In this document: piece by piece, positions 1 to 8,296 of the stretch | Position numbering within the stretch: the stretch's first letter is position 1 | Layout: every line of letters starts with the position of its first letter | Assembly: GCF_000231055.2 (NCBI RefSeq) | Contig: NZ_CM001466.1 | Span: 2,368,018 to 2,432,017 of the forward strand | Source of the DNA: Saccharomonospora azurea NA-128 | Lineage (GTDB): Bacteria; Actinomycetota; Actinomycetes; Mycobacteriales; Pseudonocardiaceae | Direction: 5' to 3' | DNA length: 64,000 bases | The notes under the pieces: model-generated | What the model was told of the DNA's origin: nothing | What the model saw: the letters and a program-made list of their open reading frames with translations, nothing else | Database searches by the model: none | Program-made: the position numbers and the translations under genes

Positions 1-1575
1 GTGTCCCCGCCCCCACCACCGCGCGGCGCGCGCCCCTACGCGGGTCGAGGCGCCGCACCCCCACCGTGGCGAGCTGACCGCGCCGAGCCGCCCTACGAGC
101 ACTACGACACCGGCGGCTACCCGCCGGGACAGCCGCGCGAGGCGTTCGATCCCGAGCCGACCGCGACGGAACACGGATTCGAAGGGCCGACGGAGCCCCG
201 CCGCCTGCCGAAGAAACTCACCGTCACCCGCGTCGCCGCACTCCGCAGCCGCGAAATCTCCGGGCAGGCCGTGGCCGCCTTCCGCCGCGCGACGACGGCG
301 GACGGCGCCGACAAGTCCGGGCTCACCTCGCTCACCTACTCGGTGATGCTGAACTACGCGAGCGACGCCGCGATGGCGGTGGCGCTGGCCAACACGCTCT
401 TCTTCGCGGCCAGCAGCGGCGAGAGCCGCGGCAAGGTGGCGCTGTACCTGCTGATCACCATCGCGCCGTTCGCGCTGGTGGCTCCGGTCATCGGCCCCGC
501 GCTGGACCGCATCCAGCGCGGGCGCCGCCTCGCCATGGCGGTCTCCTCGGCCGGTCAGGCGCTCATGTGCGTGCTGATGGCGCTGAACTTCGACAGCTGG
601 ATCCTCTACCCCGCCGCACTCGGCAAGATGGTGCTGTCGAAGTCGTTCATGGTGCTCAAGGCCGCCGTGACGCCGAGAGTGCTGCCACCCGAGATCACCC
701 TGTCGAAGACCAACGCCAGACTCGCCGTGTTCGGCCTCGCCGCGGGCGGCGCGTTCGGCGCGGTGGCCAGCGGGCTGAACTGGGCTTTCGGCTCCGCGGG
801 CGCACTGTGGTTCACGGCGGTCATCTGCGCGGTCGGCGCCGCCCAGGCCATGCGCATCCCGTCGTGGGTGGAGGTCACCGAGGGCGAGGTCCCCGCGTCG
901 CTGACGGGCCAGCACCCCGTGCCCACGGGCAAGAAGCCCCGGCAACCGATGGCCCGGCACGTCGTGGTCGCGTTGTGGGGCAACGGCTCGATCCGCGTGC
1001 TCACCGGGTTCCTCATGATGTTCGCCGCGTTCGCGGTGAAGGCCGAGACCGAGGACAGCGGACAGAGCGCGTTCGTGCAGCTGCTCCTGCTGGGCATCAT
1101 CGGCGCCGCCGCCGGCCTCGGCGGGTTCCTCGGCAACGCTCTGGGCTCGCGGATGCACTTCGGCAAGCCCGACCAGGTGGTGCTCGCGTGCCTGGCGAGC
1201 GCGTTCGCCGCCACTGTCGTCGCCACGGTCGTGGCCGGGATCGCCACGGCCGCGCTCGTCGGCCTCGTGGGCTCCACCGCGAGCGCCCTGGCAAAGAACA
1301 GCCTCGACGCGGTGATCCAGCAGGACATGCCCGAGGAGTCGCGCGCCTCCGCGTTCGGCAGGTCGGAGACCGTGCTGCAGCTCGCGTGGGTGTTCGGCGG
1401 CGCGGTGGGGCTGCTGCTGCCGCCCACCTACTGGATCGGCTTCCTCGTGGTGTCGGCGCTGCTCGCGTTGGGGCTCACCCAGACCTGGCTGGTCCGCGGC
1501 GGGTCGTCGTTGATCCCCGCGCTCCGCCCCCGTGCGAGTGGACCCGACCCGGAGCCGCGGCGCGGCGACTCGTAG
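1..1575 (+). CDS. MFS transporter, 12-TM type
   Basis: Integral membrane protein of 524 residues from a GTG at the window edge, so the true start could lie upstream. Residues 1-75 are Pro/Arg-rich and probably cytoplasmic. The rest is a run of about a dozen hydrophobic helices with short charged loops such as DRIQRGRR, the usual MFS loop position. Substrate unknown. The next gene is a DUF2771 lipoprotein, as beside the M. tuberculosis MFS protein Rv0876c (gene order from memory), which makes this the conserved actinobacterial neighbour pair. Stop TAG at 1573-1575 overlaps the promoter of the following gene. Confidence 0.8.
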   Translation: MSPPPPPRGARPYAGRGAAPPPWRADRAEPPYEHYDTGGYPPGQPREAFDPEPTATEHGFEGPTEPRRLPKKLTVTRVAALRSREISGQAVAAFRRATTADGADKSGLTSLTYSVMLNYASDAAMAVALANTLFFAASSGESRGKVALYLLITIAPFALVAPVIGPALDRIQRGRRLAMAVSSAGQALMCVLMALNFDSWILYPAALGKMVLSKSFMVLKAAVTPRVLPPEITLSKTNARLAVFGLAAGGAFGAVASGLNWAFGSAGALWFTAVICAVGAAQAMRIPSWVEVTEGEVPASLTGQHPVPTGKKPRQPMARHVVVALWGNGSIRVLTGFLMMFAAFAVKAETEDSGQSAFVQLLLLGIIGAAAGLGGFLGNALGSRMHFGKPDQVVLACLASAFAATVVATVVAGIATAALVGLVGSTASALAKNSLDAVIQQDMPEESRASAFGRSETVLQLAWVFGGAVGLLLPPTYWIGFLVVSALLALGLTQTWLVRGGSSLIPALRPRASGPDPEPRRGDS

Positions 1576-1578
1576 TCT
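1573..1578 (+). promoter_or_regulatory. -10 element of a leaderless promoter
   Basis: TAGTCT ends 7 nt before the ATG at 1586, the spacing expected when transcription starts on the start codon. It overlaps the stop codon of the MFS gene. No convincing -35 was seen. Confidence 0.5.
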
Positions 1579-1585
1579 CGCCCTC

Positions 1586-2080
1586 ATGCGACGTTCAGTA
1601 GTAGCGCTGGTGGCCGCGGGTGCGGCCGTGCTGACCGGCTGTTCCGCTCCGCAGCCTCCCGAGGTGACGTTCTACGCCGACGGCGACAGCGTCCGGTCGC
1701 AACCGCTGAGCTACTGCGACGCGCTCCTGAGGGACTGCGACACCGACGGCGAGCCCGCCACGCTCGACGCCCGGCCGGGTCAACCGGTGCAGATCTCCGT
1801 TCCCGCCGAGATCGCCGAGACTCCGTGGCTGGTGATCGTGCAGTCCGCCGCCCCCGACGGCACCCTGCTGCCGATGCGCCAGGAGGTGTTCACCGACGGC
1901 ACGCGGCACGCGCACACCGTGCTGCCCGAGACGCCGGAACACCAGCCGTTGGTCGTGGAGGTCCAGCAGCTCGGCGCCGCCTACGCCGTGGACGAGAAAG
2001 ACCAGCCGATCATCGACGAACAGGGCGCGCCGCAGCTCGTCGTCCGGGGCGTCTGGTCGCTCCAGATCGACCCGGACTGA
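1586..2080 (+). CDS. DUF2771 family lipoprotein
   Basis: Secreted lipoprotein of 164 residues. The signal peptide has basic residues at the start, then a hydrophobic stretch ending in lipobox LTGC with the lipidated Cys at residue 19. The mature part has one short CDALLRDC cysteine pair and ends in a beta-rich region (VVRGVWSLQID). This fits the actinobacterial DUF2771 family, whose function is unknown. An upstream in-frame start at 1532 would put 18 polar residues before the signal peptide. The ATG at 1586 was preferred because it gives a clean signal peptide and has a leaderless -10 just upstream. Confidence 0.72.
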   Translation: MRRSVVALVAAGAAVLTGCSAPQPPEVTFYADGDSVRSQPLSYCDALLRDCDTDGEPATLDARPGQPVQISVPAEIAETPWLVIVQSAAPDGTLLPMRQEVFTDGTRHAHTVLPETPEHQPLVVEVQQLGAAYAVDEKDQPIIDEQGAPQLVVRGVWSLQIDPD

Positions 2081-2090
2081 CGCGACGGAC

Positions 2091-3281
2091 TCACCCGTCG
2101 CCGGTGAGCATCCCCGCGCCGAACACTTCGGTGAAGATGCGCTCGGCGGGCACCCCGCGCCTGCGCAACCCTGCCCTCACCGACGCCATGAACGGGAGCG
2201 GGCCGCACAGGTACACCAGCGCGTTCTCCGGGAGCGGGATCTCGTCGACGTTCAGCAACCCCGGCCGTGCGTCGCCGGTCGCGCCCTGCTCGTACCAGCT
2301 CAACTGCTCGAAAGAGCGCAGCTGCGCGCCCGCGTGCGCGACGTCGTCGTGCAGTGCGTGCCGCTCGGGCGAGCGGTCGGCGTGGACCGCGACGACCTCG
2401 CGGAACGGCTGGGTCCGCCCGATGTGGTCCAGCATGCCCGCCATCGGTGTCACTCCGATACCAGCGCTGACGAGTACCACCGGGTCGTCACCCTGGTCCA
2501 GCACCACGTCTCCGGCCACCGGTCCGACCTGCAGGATGTCGTCTGCCGCCACTCGGTCGCACAGATGGTTGGACACACGGCCGTCGGGAGCGCCGTCAGC
2601 GCCCCGCACCCGGCGGACGGTGATCCGCAACGAACCCCGGCCCGGGCCCTGAGAAAGCGAGTACTGCCGGGGCTGACGACGCCCGTCCGGCAGCGTCACC
2701 GCGACGGAGACGTACTGGCCCGGCCGGAACGCCGGCACCGGGCCACCGTCGTCGGGCACCAGCGTGAACGAGACCGTGTCCTCGGCCTCAGCGACCCGCT
2801 TCGCCACCCGCCAGTCCCGCCAGGGCGACGTCGACTCGACCTCACCGCGTTGGTACAGCTGCGCTTCCGCGGCGATCAGGTGGCAGGCGCACAGCCAGTA
2901 CACCTCGTCCCACGCCGCGCGCACCTCGTCGGTCACCGCGTCACCCAGTACCTTGGCGACCGCGCCGAGCAGGTACCTCCCCACGATCGTGTACTGCGCG
3001 GGCTGCACCCCGAGCGACACGTGCTTGTGCGCGACGCGCTCCGCGATGGGCGTGAAGTCCGCCTGCCGCTCGCCCACCAGGTACTCGGCGAACGCCACGA
3101 CCGCCGCCGCGAGCGCGCGCTGCTGGTCGCCGTTGGCCTGGTTGCCGAGGTTGAACAGGTCGAGCAGTTCCGGGTGTCCGGCGAACAGGTCGGAGTAGAA
3201 CTGCGTCGTGATCTCGGGCCCGTGGTCTCGAACGACCGGCAGCGTGGCCCGGACGATCTCGGCTGACTTGGCCGACAGCAT
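2091..3281 (-). CDS. hmp: Flavohemoprotein, nitric oxide dioxygenase
   Basis: Converts NO plus O2 to nitrate using NAD(P)H, FAD and heme; cytosolic. The 396-residue length is standard. Residues 1-140 are a globin domain with the B10 Tyr29 and a proximal His in KHVSLGVQP (His87, equivalent to E. coli His85). Residues about 150-255 form the FAD domain (motif RQYSLS), and 260-396 the NAD domain (VSAGIGVTPM and the C-terminal YLCGPLPFM). AGAGGAGG precedes the ATG. It lies 12 nt behind nsrR on the same strand, so the two are almost certainly one NO-responsive operon. Confidence 0.95.
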   Translation of the reverse strand: MLSAKSAEIVRATLPVVRDHGPEITTQFYSDLFAGHPELLDLFNLGNQANGDQQRALAAAVVAFAEYLVGERQADFTPIAERVAHKHVSLGVQPAQYTIVGRYLLGAVAKVLGDAVTDEVRAAWDEVYWLCACHLIAAEAQLYQRGEVESTSPWRDWRVAKRVAEAEDTVSFTLVPDDGGPVPAFRPGQYVSVAVTLPDGRRQPRQYSLSQGPGRGSLRITVRRVRGADGAPDGRVSNHLCDRVAADDILQVGPVAGDVVLDQGDDPVVLVSAGIGVTPMAGMLDHIGRTQPFREVVAVHADRSPERHALHDDVAHAGAQLRSFEQLSWYEQGATGDARPGLLNVDEIPLPENALVYLCGPLPFMASVRAGLRRRGVPAERIFTEVFGAGMLTGDG

Positions 3282-3293
3282 GGCGTCCTCCTC

Positions 3294-3740
3294 TCAGCGT
3301 GCCCCGGTGTCCCCGGAGCTCCATCCGATGCTGAGCAGCACCGGCCCGGCGTCGTCCGCCACGAGGTCCGCCAGTGACACCTCGTCGAGGCTGCGCAGGA
3401 ACGCGTCGTGGGCCCGGCGGAAGGCGGAGCGCAGCTGGCACTGGCCACGCAGCGGACAGGGTGGGTCGTCGCACTGCACGACCTCGTCGTCGGCTTCGAG
3501 CCGCCGCACGACGGTGCCCACCCCGACTCGCCGGGCGCCCGGTTCCAGCTCCACCCCTCCTCCACGGCCCCGGGCAGTGGCGAGCAGCCCCAGGCGCTGG
3601 AGCCGCTGCACCACCTTCGCCAGGTGGTGCCGGGGCACGGACAGCGCCGCGGCCAGCTCGTCGACCGTCCGGCGACCGTCCTTGGCGGCCGTGTACATCA
3701 ACACCCTGAGCGCGATGTCCGTGGACCGGTTGAGCTGCAC
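3294..3740 (-). CDS. nsrR: Rrf2-family NO-sensing repressor, NsrR type
   Basis: Rrf2 regulator of 148 residues. The N-terminal winged helix includes the typical MQLNRSTDIALRVLMY start and a recognition region SVPRHHLAKVVQRL. Three cysteines (Cys90, Cys95, Cys101) can bind an Fe-S cluster. Their spacing, four then five residues, differs slightly from the five-and-five I recall for Streptomyces NsrR. Being upstream of hmp makes NsrR much likelier than IscR or RsrR. The GTG start is preceded by TAGCGT at 6 nt, so the mRNA is probably leaderless. It should repress itself and hmp until NO destroys the cluster. Confidence 0.9.
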   Translation of the reverse strand: MQLNRSTDIALRVLMYTAAKDGRRTVDELAAALSVPRHHLAKVVQRLQRLGLLATARGRGGGVELEPGARRVGVGTVVRRLEADDEVVQCDDPPCPLRGQCQLRSAFRRAHDAFLRSLDEVSLADLVADDAGPVLLSIGWSSGDTGAR

Positions 3741-3780
3741 GCCGGGACGCTAACCCCGAAACCGGACTCCGCCGTACTCG

Positions 3781-3821
3781 TTTGTGATTGACGACTCCCC
3801 GAGTCCGCTTTACATCACAAA
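3781..3821 (-). promoter_or_regulatory. Dyad upstream of nsrR-hmp, possible operator
   Basis: TTTGTGAT at 3781-3788 is mirrored by ATCACAAA at 3814-3821. Inside lies a second palindrome, GACTC-CCC-GAGTC. If transcription starts at the GTG of nsrR, the dyad sits at about -41 to -81, an activator-like position. The binding protein is not known. It does not clearly match the NsrR site. Confidence 0.4.
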
Positions 3822-3849
3822 AAGGGCGGGCACCCGCGTGCCCGCCCTT
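3819..3849 (-). terminator. Rho-independent terminator of the cold-shock gene
   Basis: Read on the minus strand, a GC-rich perfect hairpin (AAGGGCGGGCAC paired with GTGCCCGCCC) is followed directly by TTTTTGTG. It lies 29 nt past the stop of the cold-shock gene. The T-run overlaps the outer arm of the dyad upstream of nsrR. Confidence 0.85.
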
Positions 3850-3877
3850 GTCGACGATCAGGTGTGCGCCCCCGCGA

Positions 3878-4264
3878 TCACGGGTCGAGGTCGCGCGCGA
3901 CCGCCCGCATCACCTCGGCGATGCGCTTGGTGTTCCTGCGCTCCGGGTACCGCCCCCTGCGCAGGTCGGGCTGCACCTTCATCTCCAGCAGCTTGATCAT
4001 GTCCTCGATGAGGCCGTGCAGCTCCTCAGCCGGGCGCCGCCGAGCCTCCGCCACCGAGGGCGGCGGGTCGAGCAGCCGGACGGACAGGGCCTGAGGACCG
4101 CGCCTGCCGTCGGCGACACCGAACTCCAACCGCTGACCGGCCTTCAGCGTCTCGACGCCCTGCGGCAGCGCGGACTTACGGATATAGACGTCCTTGCCTC
4201 CGTCCTGCGTGACGAAGCCGAACCCCTTGTCCGCGTCGTACCACTTGACCTTGCCGGTCGGCAC
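3878..4264 (-). CDS. Long cold-shock protein with C-terminal extension
   Basis: RNA/DNA-binding protein of 128 residues. Residues 1-66 are a [18 protein letters not shown] carries RNP1, and VYIRKSAL replaces the usual VFVHFSAI of RNP2. Residues 67-128 are a charged, helical extension absent from 67-residue Csps. Extended forms like this are known in actinobacteria (M. tuberculosis CspB, 135 residues, also near an MFS/DUF2771 pair). A 350-nt gap upstream leaves room for a long leader, but no clear RNA element was seen there. The altered RNP2 may change nucleic-acid preference compared with the short Csp at 52315. Confidence 0.88.
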   Translation of the reverse strand: MPTGKVKWYDADKGFGFVTQDGGKDVYIRKSALPQGVETLKAGQRLEFGVADGRRGPQALSVRLLDPPPSVAEARRRPAEELHGLIEDMIKLLEMKVQPDLRRGRYPERRNTKRIAEVMRAVARDLDP

Positions 4265-4609
4265 TGCCCCTCACCGTTCCTTCGCTCTCCCGCAACGGAC
4301 CACACGACTCGCACGGCCCCGCACGACGAACGCGCCCCAGGCGTACCCAGGACGCGCACACCTCAAGGGTATCGCGCCGCCCCCTCCACGGCGAGGGCGA
4401 TTGTCCGGTTCCGCTCGGCGCCGACCGTGTCACGGCGGCCCGGCAGCGGGTCGGAACGCACGGAAACGATCGGTGCCTCCCCGGTGGGAAAGCCCGTGCC
4501 CCGCGCTCTCCACATAGGACCACGAGTGCACGCCACCCCTGCCGCGGGACGCGACGCTCGTCACTCACGGCGGGCAACACATGCCGGGGCGTGCGTGAAC
4601 CGGCGCCTC
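4265..4609. other. Intergenic gap between divergent genes, nothing definite
   Basis: This 345-nt stretch separates the cold-shock gene (minus) from a small membrane-protein gene (plus). No coding pattern, repeat or clear RNA structure was seen. On the minus strand a TACCCT about 100 nt upstream of the cold-shock ATG could be a -10, which would leave a leader of about 95 nt. Confidence 0.4.
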
Positions 4610-4615
4610 TAAGAT
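4610..4615 (+). promoter_or_regulatory. -10 element of a leaderless promoter
   Basis: TAAGAT ends 7 nt before the ATG at 4623. This decides in favour of that ATG over the in-frame ATG at 4614, which lies inside the element. Confidence 0.6.
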
Positions 4616-4622
4616 GACCGGC

Positions 4623-4856
4623 ATGGAAACCGCTGTCCCTGACAAGAAGTCGACTGCCACGGGAAAGCCCTGGCTGATGCGGCTCGGCATCGGACTCTTC
4701 GCGATCGGGATGCTCGCAGTCGTCGCGGTGTTCCTCCTCTTCGCGGCCGGCTACTCGGAACTGCCGGTGTGGCTGTCCGCCGGAGCCGGCGTGATCACCC
4801 CGCTCGGTCTCGCGCTGGGGCTCATCTCGCTGGTCCGCGAACACCGTCGCGCCTGA
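4623..4856 (+). CDS. Small two-helix membrane protein
   Basis: Hypothetical protein of 77 residues. A polar, Lys-rich N-terminus is followed by two hydrophobic segments, roughly residues 19-44 and 49-70, and a short basic tail (REHRRA), consistent with a hairpin in the membrane with both ends inside. No family recognised. The stop region overlaps the end of the convergent HAD phosphatase gene by 35 nt. Start chosen by the leaderless -10 just upstream. Confidence 0.6.
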   Translation: METAVPDKKSTATGKPWLMRLGIGLFAIGMLAVVAVFLLFAAGYSELPVWLSAGAGVITPLGLALGLISLVREHRRA

Positions 4857-5475
4857 GCGCACCGGCACGCCCATCGTGCTCGGCGAGCCACGCCGGGAAC
4901 TCCGTCAGCGAGTCGAGCACCACGTGCGCACCCGCGTTCTCCAGTTCCGCGCGGTCGCACGGCCCCGTGGTGACCCCGACGGCGACCGCCCCCGCCGCCA
5001 ACGCGCCACGGATGTCGCCGACGTGGTCCCCCACGAACACCCCGGCACCGTGCTGCGTGAGCGCCGTGGCCTTCTCGGTCGACCACAGTTCGCCCACGAG
5101 CGTGTCGACCGTCCACCCGAGGGCCTGCACGTGGAGAGCGGCGTTGCGCGCGTACTTGCCCGTCACGACCAGCGCCCGGGAGCCGGAGCGCCGGACGACC
5201 TCCAACGCCTCCGCCGCACCCGGCAGCGCCACCGTCCGCGGGATCACGATCTCCGGGTAGATCTGCCGGAAGCGGGCCACCAGTGCGGGAATGCGTTCGT
5301 CGGGAGCACCGAAGTCACGCAGCACGTGGTCGAGCGGCGGACCGAGGTTCGAGGCGAACTGCTCGCCGTCGAACGGGAAGCCGGACTCGTCGGCGAGCGC
5401 GTTCATGGCCTCGACCATGCCCGGCCGCGGATCGATGAGTGTCATGTCGAGGTCGAACCCCACGCAGGTGCCCAC
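4822..5475 (-). CDS. HAD-superfamily phosphatase
   Basis: Probable small-molecule phosphatase of 217 residues. Motif I is FDLDMTLIDP near the N-terminus, with Asp nucleophile and Asp acid. The cap region follows (MVEAMNALADESGFPFDG). Motif II is VVTGK, the Lys is in STEKATAL, and motif IV is VGDHVGDIRGA. The likely class is subfamily IA, phosphoglycolate or pyrimidine phosphatase-like; substrate unknown. The open frame continues upstream to 5643, but the GTG at 5475 directly precedes the conserved VGFDLDMT and has TACGGT 6 nt upstream, so it was chosen. Divergent from the TetR gene at 5557. Confidence 0.8.
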   Translation of the reverse strand: MGTCVGFDLDMTLIDPRPGMVEAMNALADESGFPFDGEQFASNLGPPLDHVLRDFGAPDERIPALVARFRQIYPEIVIPRTVALPGAAEALEVVRRSGSRALVVTGKYARNAALHVQALGWTVDTLVGELWSTEKATALTQHGAGVFVGDHVGDIRGALAAGAVAVGVTTGPCDRAELENAGAHVVLDSLTEFPAWLAEHDGRAGALRRDGVRGPAR

Positions 5476-5491
5476 GCGCCCACCGTAGCCG

Positions 5492-5550
5492 CTTGACATC
5501 CCAAGAGGACCCGTCCAGCCGCTTGACACCGCGCCAGTCCATGTCAAGAT
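5492..5550 (+). promoter_or_regulatory. Promoter and likely TetR operator of the tetR-R2lox operon
   Basis: TTGACA (5523-5528), a 16-nt spacer and CAAGAT (5545-5550) form a promoter ending 6 nt before the GTG at 5557. CTTGACA (5522-5528) and TGTCAAG (5543-5549) are perfect inverted arms covering both promoter boxes, as expected of an autorepressor site. Another CTTGACA lies exactly 30 bp upstream at 5492-5498, near the start of the divergent HAD gene. Confidence 0.7.
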
Positions 5551-5556
5551 CAGCCT

Positions 5557-6168
5557 GTGGCCCAGATCACCAACTACACGGCTCGTGCCCGAGCGTCGCT
5601 GCGCGAGCAACTCCTCGACGCGACGGCCGAGCTGTTGCCCCACAGTGGTTACGCCGGGCTACGCATGGCGGACGTCGCCGCGGCGGTGGGCGTGAGCAGG
5701 CAGACGGTCTACAACGAGTTCGGCAACAAGTCGGCGCTCGTGCAGGCCGTGGTGCTCCGCATCCTCGCCGAGGTCACCGAAGGGATGCGGCACCGGCTCG
5801 ACGCGGCCGGTGACGTGCTCGCCGGGGTGCACGCCGCCACCGCCTACACCGTCGAACACACGAGGAAGAACCGGCTGGTGGCCGCCGTCATGGGCGCCCA
5901 ACCGGCGGAGGACCTGCTGCCGCTGATCACCACCCGCGGGCAGCCGGTGTTGCACGCCGCCACCGACCTGGCCGAGGCGTACCTGCGGGAACAGCTGCCG
6001 CATCTGGCCGACCCCCGGTTCGTCGCCACGACCATGGCCCGGCTCGCCATCAGCCACCTGGTACTCCCCAACGGCTCCCCCACCGACGCGGCCGACCAGG
6101 TGTGTGCCGTGGTCGACGCGCTGATCCACGCCTCCCCGAACGACCCGACTCCCTCCAGCTCCGAGTAG
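5557..6168 (+). CDS. TetR-family regulator of the R2lox operon
   Basis: Repressor-type protein of 203 residues. Residues about 12-60 are the TetR HTH, with recognition region [29 protein letters not shown]. The C-terminal helical part should bind a ligand, not identifiable from sequence. It is 25 nt upstream of the R2-like oxidase gene on the same strand, and an inverted repeat covers its own promoter. The simplest reading is autoregulation together with control of the oxidase. The GTG start is supported by the -10 placed 6 nt upstream. Confidence 0.88.
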   Translation: MAQITNYTARARASLREQLLDATAELLPHSGYAGLRMADVAAAVGVSRQTVYNEFGNKSALVQAVVLRILAEVTEGMRHRLDAAGDVLAGVHAATAYTVEHTRKNRLVAAVMGAQPAEDLLPLITTRGQPVLHAATDLAEAYLREQLPHLADPRFVATTMARLAISHLVLPNGSPTDAADQVCAVVDALIHASPNDPTPSSSE

Positions 6169-6193
6169 CTCCGCGACCCGAAGGGACAACACC

Positions 6194-7159
6194 ATGACCG
6201 CGACCTCGGCCGAGCACCGTGACGGTTTCCAGTCGCTGCGCCGCGGCGGACTCAACTGGGACTCCTTCCCCCTGCGGCTGTTCGTCAAGGGCAACCGCAA
6301 GTTCTGGAACCCGGCCGACATCGACTTCCAGGCCGACGCCGCCCACTGGGAGTCCCTCACCGACGAAGAACGCCGCTCCGCCACATACCTGTGCGCCCAG
6401 TTCGTCGCGGGTGAGGAAGCCGTCACCGAGGACATCCAGCCGTTCATGAAGGCGATGGCCGCCGAGGGCAGGTTGGGCGACGAGATGTACCTGTCGCAGT
6501 TCTGCTTCGAGGAGGCCAAGCACACCGAGGTGTTCCGCCGCTGGATGGACGCGGTCGGACTCACCGACGACCTGCACCCCTACGTCGCGGAGAACCCGCA
6601 CTACCGCAAGCTGTTCTACGAGGAGCTGCCCGAGTCGCTGGGTGTACTCGCCGACGACCCGAGCCCCCGCAACCAGGCCCGCGCGAGCGTCACCTACAAC
6701 CACGTGATCGAGGGCTCCCTCGCGCTGACCGGGTACTACGCGTGGCAGAAGGTCTGCACCGGCCGCGGCATCCTGCCCGGCATGCAGGAACTGGTGCGGC
6801 GCATCTCCGACGACGAACGCAGGCACATGGCATGGGGCACGTTCACGTGCCGGCGCCACGTCGCCGCGGACGACTCCCTGTGGGACGTGGTCCAGCAACG
6901 CATGGGCGAGCTGCTGCCCCACGCGCTCGGCATGATCCAGTGGGTCGACGACCAGTTCGAGAAGCCGCCGTTCGGCATCGACAACAACGAGTTCGTGCAG
7001 TACGCGGCCGACCGCGCGCAACGCAGGCTCGGGGCGATCGAGTCGGCGCGCGGCGCCAACGTCGCCGAGATCGACCTCGATCACTCCCCCGAACAATTGG
7101 AGGAGACCTTCGGCAGGGAGGACGAGAAGGCCTTCGCCGCCGTCGCCGAACAGGCCTGA
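6194..7159 (+). CDS. R2-like ligand-binding oxidase (R2lox), Mn/Fe
   Basis: Ferritin-fold protein of 321 residues, related to ribonucleotide reductase R2 but belonging to R2lox, which holds a Mn/Fe centre and a fatty-acid-like ligand. All landmarks of M. tuberculosis R2lox (314 aa) fall at a constant offset of +6: metal ligands Glu74, Glu107, His110, Glu173, Glu208, His211, and the residues of the Val-Tyr crosslink, Val77 and Tyr168. It is therefore not an NrdB/NrdF radical subunit, although often annotated as one. Physiological substrate unknown. It is second in an operon with a TetR regulator. Confidence 0.92.
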   Translation: MTATSAEHRDGFQSLRRGGLNWDSFPLRLFVKGNRKFWNPADIDFQADAAHWESLTDEERRSATYLCAQFVAGEEAVTEDIQPFMKAMAAEGRLGDEMYLSQFCFEEAKHTEVFRRWMDAVGLTDDLHPYVAENPHYRKLFYEELPESLGVLADDPSPRNQARASVTYNHVIEGSLALTGYYAWQKVCTGRGILPGMQELVRRISDDERRHMAWGTFTCRRHVAADDSLWDVVQQRMGELLPHALGMIQWVDDQFEKPPFGIDNNEFVQYAADRAQRRLGAIESARGANVAEIDLDHSPEQLEETFGREDEKAFAAVAEQA

Positions 7160-7258
7160 GGCTGCCGCCGCGCCACCACCGGACCGCGTCCCCGAGCGAA
7201 CCGGGTCGAGGACTGATAGACATCAATCAGTCACTCACCGTCGCCGCTGGAGGGCGTC

Positions 7259-8296
7259 GTGCCGTTCTTCCTGTCCCGGTTGCTGGCGCGGCTCACCCTG
7301 TTCACCTCGTGGCTCACGCCGGTGGCCGTGATCGCGTTCGTGTTCCTCACGAGCTGGCCCCTGATGGCGTGGGTCGAGCCGGACGACAGCGAACTGACCG
7401 AGCCGACCCGCTACTGGTGGTACTTCGTGGTGACCGCGTCGACCGTGGGCTACGGCGACCACTACCCGCAGACGACGGCCGGCCGTGTCGTGGCCACCTA
7501 CGTCATCGTCGGCGGCATCACGGCGCTCACGACGGTGTTCACGAAACTGGCCTCGGTGCTGGAGAAGGCGAGGGGAGCGCGAATGCATGGTTCGGCCACC
7601 GTGAAGGAGTCCGGCCACACGGTGCTGCTCGGCTACACCCCCGTGCGCACGGAACGCATCGTCTCCGAGCTGCTCGCCGACCGCGGTGAGCGCGACCCCG
7701 AACTGGTGCTGTGCGCGTGGGACGACGTCCACGATCACCCCATGCCGGGCGAGGCGGTGACGTTCGTGCGCGGCGACCTCACCTCCGCCGCCGTGCTCCG
7801 CCGCGCCGGAGTGCACCGCGCCCGCACCGTGCTCGTGGACGTCCGCGACGACAACGAGGCACTCGCGGTCGCGCTGTCCGTCGACTTCCTGACCAGGACG
7901 GCACACGTCGTGGTGACGCTGCGCGACCTGGACCGTTCCGCACTGCTCGGCTACGTGGGCGGCAACATCCAACCCGTGCAGTGGCACACCCCGCGCATGA
8001 TCACCGAGGAACTCCAGACTCCGGGCGTGAGCGAGGTCTACGCCAAGCTCATGACCCACGGCGACGCCAACACGTACTCGTCGACGTTGCCGACCTCGCT
8101 CGGGCCGGTGTCGGTCGACCGGTGCCGCACGGCGCTCGGCCAGAAGTTCAACGCGACACTCCTGGCCGCCCGCACCGAGGAGACCCTGCTCGTCAATCCC
8201 GACTGGGACGCGACACTGCCGCCCGGCACGGTGCTGTACTACGTCGGGGCCGAACCGCTCACCGGCAACGAGCTCGAACGCGCGCTGCGTCCCTAG
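7259..8296 (+). CDS. Two-TM potassium channel with RCK (TrkA-N) domain
   Basis: MthK/Kch-like channel subunit of 345 residues. TM1 is about residues 18-38, the pore helix precedes filter TVGYGD (62-67), and TM2 is about 74-95. From about residue 115 a Rossmann-type RCK domain begins ([16 protein letters not shown]), and a TrkA-C-like end follows. This should be a ligand-gated K+ channel, probably tetrameric. GTG start with GGAGGG 5 nt upstream. A small dyad CTGAT/ATCAG at 7213-7230 precedes it. The stop overlaps that of the convergent acyl-CoA synthetase by 4 nt. Confidence 0.9.
   Translation: MPFFLSRLLARLTLFTSWLTPVAVIAFVFLTSWPLMAWVEPDDSELTEPTRYWWYFVVTASTVGYGDHYPQTTAGRVVATYVIVGGITALTTVFTKLASVLEKARGARMHGSATVKESGHTVLLGYTPVRTERIVSELLADRGERDPELVLCAWDDVHDHPMPGEAVTFVRGDLTSAAVLRRAGVHRARTVLVDVRDDNEALAVALSVDFLTRTAHVVVTLRDLDRSALLGYVGGNIQPVQWHTPRMITEELQTPGVSEVYAKLMTHGDANTYSSTLPTSLGPVSVDRCRTALGQKFNATLLAARTEETLLVNPDWDATLPPGTVLYYVGAEPLTGNELERALRP

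Noticed and set aside
567-1601. Long open frame inside the MFS gene
   Set aside because: Arg/Gly/His-rich shadow of the real frame, with no domain or membrane pattern.
6194-7159. Ribonucleotide reductase beta subunit
   Set aside because: Crosslink Val/Tyr residues and the spacing of all ligands match R2lox instead, and no nrdE/nrdA is nearby.
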